Shown: positions 1 to 7,429 of the stretch, one piece after another
Layout of the letters: every line of letters starts with the position of its first letter
Position numbering within the stretch: position 1 is the first letter of the stretch
Source of the DNA: Sphingorhabdus pulchriflava
GTDB lineage: Bacteria > Pseudomonadota > Alphaproteobacteria > Sphingomonadales > Sphingomonadaceae
Direction of reading: 5' to 3'
Length of the DNA stretch: 64,000 nucleotides
Assembly: GCF_003367235.1 (NCBI RefSeq)
Contig: NZ_QRGP01000002.1
Location: 1 to 64,000, forward strand
Translations under genes and position numbers: made by a program
The notes under the pieces: generated by a model
The model's database searches: none
What the model saw: the letters and a program-made list of their open reading frames with translations, nothing else
What the model was told of the DNA's origin: nothing

Positions 1-270
1 ACGACCGGAGGCTGCTGCACGGGTGGTTGGAGCACCGGCACCTGTTGTGGGACCTGCGGTTGCGGCAGTGGCGGCTGCTGCATCGGCTGCACGACTGGCG
101 GTTGCTGCACCGGCGGTTGGAGCACTGGCACTTGCTGCGGGATCTGTGGTTGCGGCAGTGGCGGCTGCAGGATCGGCTGTACGACCGGAGGCTGCTGCAC
201 GGGCGGTTGAAGCACCGGCACCTGCTGCGGGATCTGCGGTTGCGGCAGTGGCGGTTGCTGCATGGGTTGT
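1..270. repeat. 90-bp tandem repeats (3 units seen, array continues left)
   Basis: Three units at 1-90, 91-180 and 181-270 share the period and most bases; for instance the same 20-mer begins at 1 and 181, and a variant of it begins at 91. A weaker fourth copy may start at 271. The period is 30 codons, so the array keeps frame in the minus-strand Pro/Gln-rich gene, and differences are mostly at third codon positions. Such arrays often vary in copy number between strains. Confidence 0.85.
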
Positions 271-737
271 AGGACAGGGGGCTGGACTACAGGCCCTTGC
301 TGTGGAGCCTGGGGGGATTGTTGCAGCAAAGGCGGGCTTTGCAGGGTGACGGGAGGCTGCACATTGGCCCCACCTGGAAAAATGATCGTTGGGGTTGGCT
401 CTGCAATCAGAGTGATCGTGGGTTGGCTAGTCGGCGGTTGCACAATGACCACCGGGTGCCGGCTATTTGGAGGGCGCTTGGGGACATAGGATATCGATGG
501 AACGGGTATTTGCGGCGGTGTTTGTGTGTCGGGCTTGGGCGGTAACTGTGTGACAACAGGGTGTGGGTCGGTTGGAGGCGTCCAGACCGGCGTGGATGAA
601 GAGCAACTGTTGCTGTTGTGCGGGTTGCCGACCCCAACACACCAGCCGTGATGTGGATTGGCGTTACTGACATAGGCGATGCCGACAGCAGAGACCGCTC
701 CCAACAACGTCCAGCGCATATTGCTGCCTATCCGCAT
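1..737 (-). CDS. Pro/Gln-rich repeat protein, exported or anchored, 3' end beyond the window
   Basis: Reading the minus strand from the ATG at 737 gives an open frame to the window edge (about 245 residues seen). Residues 7-26 look like a signal peptide or anchor (MRWTLLGAVSAVGIAYVSNA), so the second ATG at 719 is also possible. A Cys-containing stretch and a Pro-rich linker follow, then at least three 30-residue units rich in Pro, Gln and Val with core PLPQPQIPQQVPVLQPPVQQ. The start lies one base after the stop of the TpsB-type transporter gene (TGA, C, ATG), so the two are probably translationally coupled. No TPS haemagglutination domain is seen in the visible part. Function unknown; a surface or periplasm-spanning stalk, or the transporter's cargo, are inferences. 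Confidence 0.75.
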   Translation of the reverse strand, partial: MRIGSNMRWTLLGAVSAVGIAYVSNANPHHGWCVGVGNPHNSNSCSSSTPVWTPPTDPHPVVTQLPPKPDTQTPPQIPVPSISYVPKRPPNSRHPVVIVQPPTSQPTITLIAEPTPTIIFPGGANVQPPVTLQSPPLLQQSPQAPQQGPVVQPPVLQPMQQPPLPQPQIPQQVPVLQPPVQQPPVVQPILQPPLPQPQIPQQVPVLQPPVQQPPVVQPMQQPPLPQPQVPQQVPVLQPPVQQPPV

Positions 738-738
738 G

Positions 739-2319
739 TCACCACCCCACGGTCAGGCTGGCGCGAAAGGCAGGATTGGCGGAACGGGATTGCGGACCAT
801 CGCGCAATGGCATAGCGGCCCATCCTGACAGGCGAACTCCGCCCTTGATCGTGAAACTGCTACCCACGCCGATTGAGGCGACGGTGTTTTGAGTACGCTC
901 TGCCACGCGCGGTTTGAGGACATCGGTATAGCCCACCGCTCCGAACGCAAAGGGTGCGATTTCGGTCACGAACTTGCCCCCGGTCGAAATGTTATGCAGG
1001 ACTTCGACAGTGGCGGCATATCCCCGATCACCAGCGACTTCTGCGGGGGCATAACCGCGCATGAAAGGCGCATGTCCCAGCGCGATGCGCTCGACTTCGG
1101 GCAAACGGGACGATGCCCATTGTCCCCGAAACTCAACCCTCAGGCTGGTCAGTTGGTGCTTATCGAGCGGAACAGAAAGCCCGATTTCGCTGCGCACATG
1201 CCCGAAAGTCTTTGCACCGTCTGCCAAGTTTCCGGCCGGGGTTTCTGGCCGCGTTCCTCCGCTGAATGTGATCGCCGCCCTATACAGGCTGCCATCGGCA
1301 TAGTCCGCCCCTTTAAGCGCCCGCAGACGGATTGCATGGGCGCTGCTTTGCAATTTCTGCCCCAGAAAGCGCGATCGTGCATCGACAAATTCATATTCAG
1401 CCAGCAAATAGGTGAAGTCGGTCAAGCTCCGCTGCACCGGATGCCCGACAACGAATGCTGCATTCCATCCGGTCAGCCGACTATCCCCTGTGATGTTCGC
1501 AAAATCCCTGCGTGCGACGGTATTGCCGCCCATTGCCTCGATATAAGTGCCATCGAAACCAATTGGTGTCCGGTAATAGGCCAAGCCTGATATCGACCAG
1601 TCATCCCCTCGATCCAGCGTTGCCTGCCCTAGAAGGCGGACCATGTCACCACCCGTGGCAACGCCGTAAAATTCCTGCACGATGAACCCGCGTAAGGCCG
1701 ATCCGGGACGAATGGGGACGATTTCGATTCCCGCTGCACCGGATGATCTGTTTTCAGCCCCGCTTATCGCAAGGATCGATCCGGCACCTGAAGGGTCGGG
1801 CAAAACCTGGCTGGCCAAAGTGACCCCGCTCAGGTCGGACGATAGGGCCAAAGCGCGTTCCAGATCAGCTTGCTTGACCGGCTTTGTTGCCGTTAGCTGT
1901 TCGGTGTAATGGCGCACCCGCTTTTCGGTGCCAGACCGAAGCCCGCTAATCGAGATTGCGCTCAGCGACCCTTCATCTACGCGAAAGACAGGGTTGTTTT
2001 CCTGGCTATAGGCCAAGGAAACTTGTGCCAGTGAATAACCGTCTTCGCGGTAAATTTGCTCGATGGCGGCGGCGATTGCTTCCGGGCTGGCTTTGCCATC
2101 GGCTGCAACTGCATGGGCCGTTGCAAATTTCAACAGTTGTGCAGGATCATAAACCGTCACGCCGCTGACGATAGCATGCGCGGCCATTTCAAATTCAGAT
2201 GGCTGTTCAGAGCCAGCCTGTGCAACCGCCGGCGCAAAGCCCGCAGCAGCAACCGACGCCAGACCCGCAACAAAAAAATGGCGAAGCTTCAAGGGGTGTG
2301 TACCTAGCAGCTTCGCCAC
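739..2319 (-). CDS. TpsB-type (ShlB/FhaC/HecB family) outer-membrane transporter
   Basis: A 526-residue protein starting with GTG at 2319 (GAGAGAAG upstream) and a signal peptide ending near AVAQA. A POTRA-like segment (about residues 90-130, IYREDGYSLAQVSL) follows, then a long amphipathic beta-barrel region. Near residue 410 is the sequence FMRGYAPAEVAGDRGY, which matches the VRGY-type loop-6 signature of the Omp85/TpsB superfamily, and the protein ends in Trp as barrel proteins do. The family exports a large partner (TpsA) across the outer membrane. The next gene, one base downstream, is a Pro/Gln repeat protein rather than a recognisable TpsA. It probably shares the transcript that begins at the element at 3236-3270, 37 bases separating it from the gene upstream. 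Confidence 0.88.
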   Translation of the reverse strand: MAKLLGTHPLKLRHFFVAGLASVAAAGFAPAVAQAGSEQPSEFEMAAHAIVSGVTVYDPAQLLKFATAHAVAADGKASPEAIAAAIEQIYREDGYSLAQVSLAYSQENNPVFRVDEGSLSAISISGLRSGTEKRVRHYTEQLTATKPVKQADLERALALSSDLSGVTLASQVLPDPSGAGSILAISGAENRSSGAAGIEIVPIRPGSALRGFIVQEFYGVATGGDMVRLLGQATLDRGDDWSISGLAYYRTPIGFDGTYIEAMGGNTVARRDFANITGDSRLTGWNAAFVVGHPVQRSLTDFTYLLAEYEFVDARSRFLGQKLQSSAHAIRLRALKGADYADGSLYRAAITFSGGTRPETPAGNLADGAKTFGHVRSEIGLSVPLDKHQLTSLRVEFRGQWASSRLPEVERIALGHAPFMRGYAPAEVAGDRGYAATVEVLHNISTGGKFVTEIAPFAFGAVGYTDVLKPRVAERTQNTVASIGVGSSFTIKGGVRLSGWAAMPLRDGPQSRSANPAFRASLTVGW

Positions 2320-2356
2320 AGTCTACTTCTCTCGGGTACTGGAAGTTACCACGGGG

Positions 2357-3160
2357 TCAATCGCGGCATGTGCTTTTCGACACATGATCGAGAGAACTCA
2401 CATATCCATTGCGCGAAACCATCACGAGGCACTGTTTTGAGCTGCCGTTCCAGAAGGTACGGTAGCGGCCATCATCGGTGCGCTTGTCATCTCGCATCAT
2501 GAAACCGCGGCTCATCAGCTGTGATGTAGCATAATCCCGGGTCTGGCCATTGAGATCGCCCACATAGACATTGGCTGCATAGCCGCCGCTATAATGGTTG
2601 TTGTTGCGATAGCTCGTTTCATGCCCGCGCTGCTCGACACCTGCAGAAAAGCCATCTGAGTAAGCATCTGAGCGACCATAGTTGTGATAGGCATGGTTGT
2701 AGAGCCCGTCGCGATATCCACGCTCATATTCAGCTTCGCGCTGAGAGTCGTTATAATGGTTGCGGTCATTATGATGATCGGATTTGTGGCTGAGCGCGAT
2801 TGCTCCCAAAATTGCTGCTGCGCCAACGGCCACGGCAACGCCAGCATCGTTCTTGTTCGACCGCTGACCGCAATCCGATCCGCTGACCTTGTTGATCGAT
2901 TCAAACTTGCCGTCATAGGTCGTCACACTGACGCATTCCTTGGTATTGGGATTCCACCAATAGCCAATCTTGCTGTCATTTTTCGTGGTGCCATGGTGCA
3001 GGGTGAAGCCGCGATCTTCGAGGGTTGATTCCCCACCTGCCGCACGCGCGCCTACCAGATCACGCACCGAACCCGGCGTCTCCGCAAAAGCTACTGTCGA
3101 TTGCGCAATCAACGCAGCCGATGCCATCATCGTTACTGACAGTTTTCCAAAATATTTCAT
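2357..3160 (-). CDS. secreted protein with two copies of an unknown domain
   Basis: A 267-residue protein; the ATG at 3160 is preceded by GAGGGG and followed by a clear signal peptide ending AFAET. An N-terminal module (about residues 30-100) and a C-terminal module (about 205-267) resemble each other. Each has a DL-G start, an L--RGF segment, an aromatic-Asn pair (WWNPNTKEC, FWNGSSKQC) and a final Cys, so each may form one disulfide. Between them lie a short hydrophobic Ala/Gly-rich segment (VAVAVGAAAILGAIAL) and a His/Asn/Tyr-rich linker. I do not recognise the family. It is the first gene after the AraC-type element at 3236-3270, ahead of the TpsB-type transporter. Confidence 0.8.
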   Translation of the reverse strand: MKYFGKLSVTMMASAALIAQSTVAFAETPGSVRDLVGARAAGGESTLEDRGFTLHHGTTKNDSKIGYWWNPNTKECVSVTTYDGKFESINKVSGSDCGQRSNKNDAGVAVAVGAAAILGAIALSHKSDHHNDRNHYNDSQREAEYERGYRDGLYNHAYHNYGRSDAYSDGFSAGVEQRGHETSYRNNNHYSGGYAANVYVGDLNGQTRDYATSQLMSRGFMMRDDKRTDDGRYRTFWNGSSKQCLVMVSRNGYVSSLDHVSKSTCRD

Positions 3161-3235
3161 AAAATAACCCCTCAACTTTGAAACACTCGAATCTTCCCAA
3201 GCGCAGCATGGGCTGAAGCGCAATTTGTCTCAATT

Positions 3236-3270
3236 TACATTTGATGACATGGACTAGACAATTTGCGCCA
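3236..3270 (-). promoter_or_regulatory. AraC-type 21-bp direct-repeat element, site A
   Basis: Read on the + strand: TACATTTGATGACA, seven bases, then GACAATTTGCGCCA. The halves are direct repeats with a 21-bp period (two helical turns), as for araI1-araI2 type sites. The near edge is 76 bases upstream of the ATG at 3160. Sites B, C and D share sequence, orientation relative to the gene, and spacing. Confidence 0.75.
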
Positions 3271-3309
3271 TTTTTGTGCGGGAAGTGCGACAGTTGCGAA
3301 ATGTTGTAA

Positions 3310-3729
3310 CTATCTAGCGCTCACCGTCAGCGTGAAGGTCGACGCTTCGTTTCGGCGCGCAGCATTGCGCATCAGATATACGTCAATCTTATAGTCACCC
3401 GACGACGGCACTGCGCCACTATAGCTGTTGCCATCCGAAGAGCCGATGAAGAGGGCCTGATCCGCACCGGGGCCAGTTATGTTGAAGTAGTTGGATGCAT
3501 TGCTCGGGGTCAGCTTCACGGTCAGTTTCTGCCCTGCACGAATATTCACGACATAGAGTTTGGATTGGTCTCCGCGAATAGAACTCTTGATGGTCTTGGA
3601 ACTGGTTCCCTTGGCGAACTGGACGCGGGTGGGCGTTACCCCTGATTGCGCTGAAACGTTTGCTACCGGAAAGGTAACAACAGCAGCGCCTGCCAATGCA
3701 GCCAGTGCCCAAATCTTGATCTTTTTCAT
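3310..3729 (-). CDS. PliG-like inhibitor of g-type lysozyme
   Basis: A 139-residue exported protein with a signal peptide ending NVSAQ. The mature part has a KGTSSKTIKSSIRG start, RAGQKLTVKL in the middle, and SSGDYKIDVYLMRNAARR near the end. This follows the layout I remember for E. coli PliG (KGHSS..., KKGQKVHVS, ASGKYELRVLQTRNDARK), a periplasmic inhibitor of goose-type lysozyme. Length fits the family. It is the last gene of the operon led by the lipoprotein at 5282-5953, 31 bases after the CPBP protease. Assignment rests on remembered family sequence, so inhibitor activity is likely but unproven; it may bind another muramidase or another target. Confidence 0.72.
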   Translation of the reverse strand: MKKIKIWALAALAGAAVVTFPVANVSAQSGVTPTRVQFAKGTSSKTIKSSIRGDQSKLYVVNIRAGQKLTVKLTPSNASNYFNITGPGADQALFIGSSDGNSYSGAVPSSGDYKIDVYLMRNAARRNEASTFTLTVSAR

Positions 3730-3760
3730 TTCAGTCCTCCTTATGTTGATCTGCTAATTC

Positions 3761-4555
3761 TCAGACCGCATGCTGGGCGTCGCTGTCGTCGCGCCACCCC
3801 GATCGCACTTGCTCGTTACGCAACAGCCACAGTCCAAAGAGGAATATCGGGCCGATAAAGCCAATACCGCCCAGTACCGCCGATAACAGCGATGTGTGCG
3901 CCGAAGGGTCCTTCACTGCACCAAAACCAATCAGAAACACGCCAAAGTCCCATAGCCCGTGCAGAACCATCGCAACCCACAGCGATGCCGTTCGAATGCG
4001 AATGGCAAGGAATGTCAGCCCGCTCATCGTTGCAATCATTGCCTGGGTAATGGCTTCATTGAATTCGCCGGTTAGGAATGTGTTGGCGATATGGACCGAG
4101 CCGAAAAGGACGGAAACCAGGATCGCCGCTGGCCAGAAAGACATCGCCTTGCGGGCACCACCCCACAATATGCCGCGAAACGCCAGTTCCTCGCTGAAGC
4201 CGACAATCATCGTGTTGATGAACACGATTGTGATGACCGAAGCGGTCAAGCCTTCAGAATCTTTCGAAAATCCGTAAAAAACGAAACCGATTATATACAA
4301 AAGCGGCAGCCAGATAACTTTTAGCATTCCCGCGGTTTTTGGAGCTTTGAAGCCCAGATCGCGCCAGCCTGTGAACCAGACTATAATCAACAGGAATGCC
4401 GCTGCGGCGGGCGTCGCCCACAATATCTGGCTCGTCACCATTTCGGACAGGGTTACATTCCCGCTGGTCTGGATATTGCCCACGCCGATCGTGATCATCG
4501 CCCAGATCACAACGATGCCAATCGAAATCAGCAACCTGTTTGATGTTTGCTGCAT
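3761..4555 (-). CDS. CPBP-family intramembrane metalloprotease (copy 1)
   Basis: A 264-residue polytopic membrane protein. The ATG at 4555 is chosen because GGAGGGG sits just before it; an in-frame TTG four codons earlier overlaps that ribosome site. CPBP (CAAX protease and bacteriocin-processing, Abi) motif 1 is SEELAFRG near residue 121 (EExxxR). Motif 2 is FGSVHIANTF, and motif 3 is LHGLWDFG. Family members cleave substrates within the membrane, and some give bacteriocin immunity. It is only distantly like the three close paralogues at 9099, 9997 and 13179. It lies 13 bases after the membrane protein gene at 4569-5237. Confidence 0.9.
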   Translation of the reverse strand: MQQTSNRLLISIGIVVIWAMITIGVGNIQTSGNVTLSEMVTSQILWATPAAAAFLLIIVWFTGWRDLGFKAPKTAGMLKVIWLPLLYIIGFVFYGFSKDSEGLTASVITIVFINTMIVGFSEELAFRGILWGGARKAMSFWPAAILVSVLFGSVHIANTFLTGEFNEAITQAMIATMSGLTFLAIRIRTASLWVAMVLHGLWDFGVFLIGFGAVKDPSAHTSLLSAVLGGIGFIGPIFLFGLWLLRNEQVRSGWRDDSDAQHAV

Positions 4556-4568
4556 AAGCCCCTCCAAT

Positions 4569-5237
4569 TCAGATTCTTGTCAGCACGACCATCAAGGCCA
4601 AAGCCACGAAGATAAAGGCGGTGACTATGCCCATCCCGATACCCATCAGCCAGGACCGGAACATTCCGCGCTTCAGCTTTGCCTCGAACCAGAAGGCTTG
4701 TTGACGCAGATACCAATAGAGTGTGACAAACAGCAGGGCACTCGCCACATATCCACTATGCGGTGCCGCCATATGCCGGATTGTCTGGCTGAGCCCCACC
4801 ATCATCGCGACGGGTGCCGCAACAAAGCATTGGGCAAAAAAGGGCGGGCGCAGCGTATCGCGATCAAGTGGAATGTTTAATCCATTGAGCAATCGCAATG
4901 ACATCATCAACGGAAAGAGACTGAATACCAGCACCCGCAAAGCCAACAGATTTTCCGGGTTTTGCATGAAAGAAGGAAGCGCGCTCAAGTTTTCCGGCCC
5001 GGGTGCTGCGCGCTCTGCCAGATAGCTGATGCCCACGCACATCATCAGGAACAATGGTGGGCTCAGTGTATCCTTATACTGTTCCGATTGGACATCGCCC
5101 AGCTCGGTATCGGCATAGTCCATCATCCGCTGCGGATAGCGAAACGTCAGCCAGAGCGTTTTGGGAAAGAAAACCAGCGTGACGATGATTTCGTATAGAA
5201 GTTCTTCGAGCGACTTGAAGAGCTTCATAAAATCCAT
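4569..5237 (-). CDS. multi-pass membrane protein of unknown function
   Basis: A 222-residue protein with about five hydrophobic segments and an amphipathic N-terminus (MKLFKSLEELLYEIIVTLVF). The ATG at 5237 has AAGGA upstream; a second in-frame ATG three codons on is possible. The layout loosely recalls Yip1-like or DUF membrane proteins, but no signature is certain. Its position between a lipoprotein and a CPBP protease, with short gaps (44 and 13 bases), makes a shared envelope role likely, possibly as partner or substrate of the protease; this is inference. Confidence 0.75.
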   Translation of the reverse strand: MDFMKLFKSLEELLYEIIVTLVFFPKTLWLTFRYPQRMMDYADTELGDVQSEQYKDTLSPPLFLMMCVGISYLAERAAPGPENLSALPSFMQNPENLLALRVLVFSLFPLMMSLRLLNGLNIPLDRDTLRPPFFAQCFVAAPVAMMVGLSQTIRHMAAPHSGYVASALLFVTLYWYLRQQAFWFEAKLKRGMFRSWLMGIGMGIVTAFIFVALALMVVLTRI

Positions 5238-5281
5238 GCTGATACATCCTTTCCTTCAACCCATTTTTTGCGAATTCCGGA

Positions 5282-5953
5282 TCAATCCCCGATGACAAAC
5301 ACATCCGGAATTTCGTAGCGTTCCGAACCCAGCGTGGCGATTGTTGTGTCGCCGTCGCGCGTCGATCCAATTTTCATGGCGGCCGTACCATCGGCTTCGG
5401 CCGTCGAGAAAGAGAGGAACTTGCCCGACTTGTCGAACAGGATGGTGCGCTTGGTACCGTCTTTCAGTGTCACGTCGACATAGGTCCCCGTTTCGGTGTT
5501 GCGAACAACTCCGGCATCGCACATGCCCGAACCGGCACCTTTATAACCCGAACATTTGACCTGTGCGGTTGCGTTGTAATCCGTGCCAGCCACCTTGGCG
5601 TCGCCCTGGCCATCACCGTCGCCGGGTTTGGCTGCGCTCATCGGAACCGAAACGAGCGTTACGCCGTCAACCGTCCCAACGATTGCTCCACCCAATTTGG
5701 CCGCATCGTCGGCGGAAAGGCAGCCTGCCAATGTCGCACTGTCGTCGAGGTAGTTTACCGTCGCCTCGGTCTCGCCAATCTTGCGGCAAGCATCGCCCGG
5801 GTTGGGGAAGCCGTCGCCCACGACATTCAGGCTTGTCGGCCAACTCGTTGTGTCCGCCTCGGCAACTGCAGGGTTTTCCCCACCTTGCTGGCATGCCGTC
5901 AAGACCGATATAGACGTTAAAGTGGTCAAAACTGTTTTCATAGGAAGCTTCAT
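5282..5953 (-). CDS. lipoprotein of unknown function
   Basis: A 223-residue protein starting at the ATG at 5953, preceded by GGAGGG; an upstream extension of the frame lacks a ribosome site. The N-terminus has a type II signal with lipobox LTAC (residues 18-21). Mature sequence has further Cys residues (GDACRK, LAGCLS, VKCSGY, GMCDAG) that could form disulfides, and ends in a beta-rich region (TGTYVDVTLKDGTKRTILFD). No known domain is recognised. It is the first gene of the operon lipoprotein - membrane protein - CPBP protease - PliG-like, and lies about 86 bases downstream of site D. Confidence 0.8.
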   Translation of the reverse strand: MKLPMKTVLTTLTSISVLTACQQGGENPAVAEADTTSWPTSLNVVGDGFPNPGDACRKIGETEATVNYLDDSATLAGCLSADDAAKLGGAIVGTVDGVTLVSVPMSAAKPGDGDGQGDAKVAGTDYNATAQVKCSGYKGAGSGMCDAGVVRNTETGTYVDVTLKDGTKRTILFDKSGKFLSFSTAEADGTAAMKIGSTRDGDTTIATLGSERYEIPDVFVIGD

Positions 5954-6038
5954 TTTGTCACCCTCCGCGTTCGGGCTGCACGGTGCAGCGGGATATATCG
6001 CCAAGCGAACTTGCCCGATTGTAAAATCGCAGGACATC

Positions 6039-6073
6039 GACAAATGATGCCATCCGATGGACATTCGCGGCCA
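6039..6073 (-). promoter_or_regulatory. AraC-type 21-bp direct-repeat element, site D
   Basis: Read on the + strand: GACAAATGATGCCA, seven bases, GACATTCGCGGCCA. Both halves match the half-site consensus of sites A-C, and the first differs from the distal half of site B at one base. The near edge is 86 bases from the ATG at 5953. It lies between that operon and the divergent AraC-type gene at 6224. Confidence 0.65.
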
Positions 6074-6144
6074 AAGTCTGGCCAAAAAGGTCAAGTCGGT
6101 GATTGAATCCGGTTGGAAATTTCCTTGTCTGCGGAATGGCCGCC

Positions 6145-6158
6145 GATTATCAAATGTA
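6145..6158 (+). promoter_or_regulatory. lone AraC-type half-site upstream of the first regulator
   Basis: The reverse complement, TACATTTGATAATC, matches 11 of 14 bases of the proximal half of site A. It faces the regulator gene starting at 6224, 65 bases away. No second half at 21 bp is visible. It could mediate autoregulation. Confidence 0.35.
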
Positions 6159-6223
6159 AAAAACAAGGTCGCGTTCACGAGAAAACTCAAGCCCAAACTG
6201 GGCGTGGAAGCTTAGGGACGTAG

Positions 6224-7357
6224 ATGGGACTGCAGCAAAACAGAGCCGATTTTAACTCTGACCATGACGGCAGTCTTACGCCTGTAGGATCGCTTGTTGG
6301 ACATCGACCTTCGGTTGAAGCGCTGACCAATGCGTATTCGGCTATCAAAACTATGGGGCCAAAATCGCAAAGGCATGTCCCGCCTGGCGTGTTGACGCAA
6401 TTCGGAGAATGGCTCGATTGGCCCATTTGGTTCAAAAACTGTACAACGTTAGAGTCAGGGCCGGGATTGCCCGACAGAATTAGCGTAGCCGACGATCTGA
6501 TCCTTATCGCCAATGTAGTAGACCACGGCTGTGCCTTGGAATTATTGTCGCGGCTGGCAGGTGAAACAAAAATTGCCGGCGCTCCAGTGGTCGCACCGGC
6601 GCTGTATAATGCGCCCAGTTTGTTTGATGCCTTATTGCTCGCCAAAAGATCGACAGAGGCGAGCACGCCCTATGTTAAAATGCGATTCCAGACCGAAGAG
6701 CATCAATTTTCCATTGTGATCGAGAGCGAAATTGAAAATGGGCCGTTGTTGGAATTTGCCGCAACCGCCTATTTGTGCACTTTACAACGCTTTGTGGGTT
6801 TTTTCCTCCCCGACGCGGTTGGCGAAATCGAGTTTAGAACCGTGGCCAACAAACGGCAGAATCCTTCCAGTTTTTTACTCGGCTTGCCTGGCATCAAGTT
6901 GTTTGGCGCTGATGTTTATTCAATTGTGGGAAAGGCCGAGTGGCTTAAAGCCAAGAACTCTCAAACCGATCCGGCATTCTGGAATTTCGCGCTCGACCGC
7001 GTGGCGCTACTAGAACGTGATTGTGGCCGGTCGGAAGTTGTGGACCGAATTCGCGCCGTTATTCGCACGACGATGGAGGCCGAACACCGTGTGCCCCGAT
7101 TGAAACAGGTCGCAGCAGGCGAACGCGTCTCCGAAAGGACTTTGGTACGAATTCTGGCTGCCCACGGCACAAGCTTTCACAAGATTGTTGAAGAAGAGCG
7201 GCGGCTGATTGCGTCTCAGATTATTGGAAATACATCCATCAGCCTTGCCGAAGTCGCCAAATCGTTAGGGTTCACCGATATGTCAAGTTTTGGGCGGTCG
7301 TTCCGACAATGGTACGGTATGACTCCGAGGCAAGCCCGGCTTTGGCGAACGGATTGA
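6224..7357 (+). CDS. AraC-family transcriptional regulator (first of two paralogues)
   Basis: A 377-residue protein with an N-terminal region of the type found in AraC regulators of the Arabinose_bd group (LPDRISVADDLILIANVVDHG, about residues 82-102) and a C-terminal double HTH. The second HTH has the family signature VAKSLGFTDMSSFGRSFRQWYGMTP, seen in pieces near residues 340-365. Length and much of the sequence match the regulator at 15686-16819, for example LKQ.AA...VSERT.. in both. It is divergent from the operon behind site D and precedes the L,D-transpeptidase gene by 72 bases. I infer that it, its paralogue, or both read the 21-bp direct repeats at sites A-D. Confidence 0.92.
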   Translation: MGLQQNRADFNSDHDGSLTPVGSLVGHRPSVEALTNAYSAIKTMGPKSQRHVPPGVLTQFGEWLDWPIWFKNCTTLESGPGLPDRISVADDLILIANVVDHGCALELLSRLAGETKIAGAPVVAPALYNAPSLFDALLLAKRSTEASTPYVKMRFQTEEHQFSIVIESEIENGPLLEFAATAYLCTLQRFVGFFLPDAVGEIEFRTVANKRQNPSSFLLGLPGIKLFGADVYSIVGKAEWLKAKNSQTDPAFWNFALDRVALLERDCGRSEVVDRIRAVIRTTMEAEHRVPRLKQVAAGERVSERTLVRILAAHGTSFHKIVEEERRLIASQIIGNTSISLAEVAKSLGFTDMSSFGRSFRQWYGMTPRQARLWRTD

Positions 7358-7429
7358 TCAGATGGCCTCACATTGCGCGTGTTTTGTAGCAAGCAATTGG
7401 GCCAAATAATCGACCTAGGGAGGGTAGCA

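Noticed and set aside
1-270. CRISPR array suggested by evenly spaced repeats
   Set aside because: Units are contiguous 90-mers without unique spacers and keep a coding frame.
889-1590. Plus-strand open frame of 233 codons
   Set aside because: It lies entirely antisense to the TpsB-type gene, has no ribosome site and a Cys/Arg/Pro-heavy composition typical of a shadow frame.
5954-6196. Longer N-terminus for the lipoprotein at 5282-5953
   Set aside because: It would destroy the lipoprotein signal, overlap site D and ignore the GGAGGG site before ATG 5953.
7343-7397. Possible AraC-type site before the L,D-transpeptidase gene (TGGCCTCACATTGC at 7363 and partial copies around it)
   Set aside because: One half-site matches about 10 of 14 bases, but partners fall at 20 bp or match only about half, and the distance to the start does not fit sites A-D. 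Read-through from the AraC gene is simpler.
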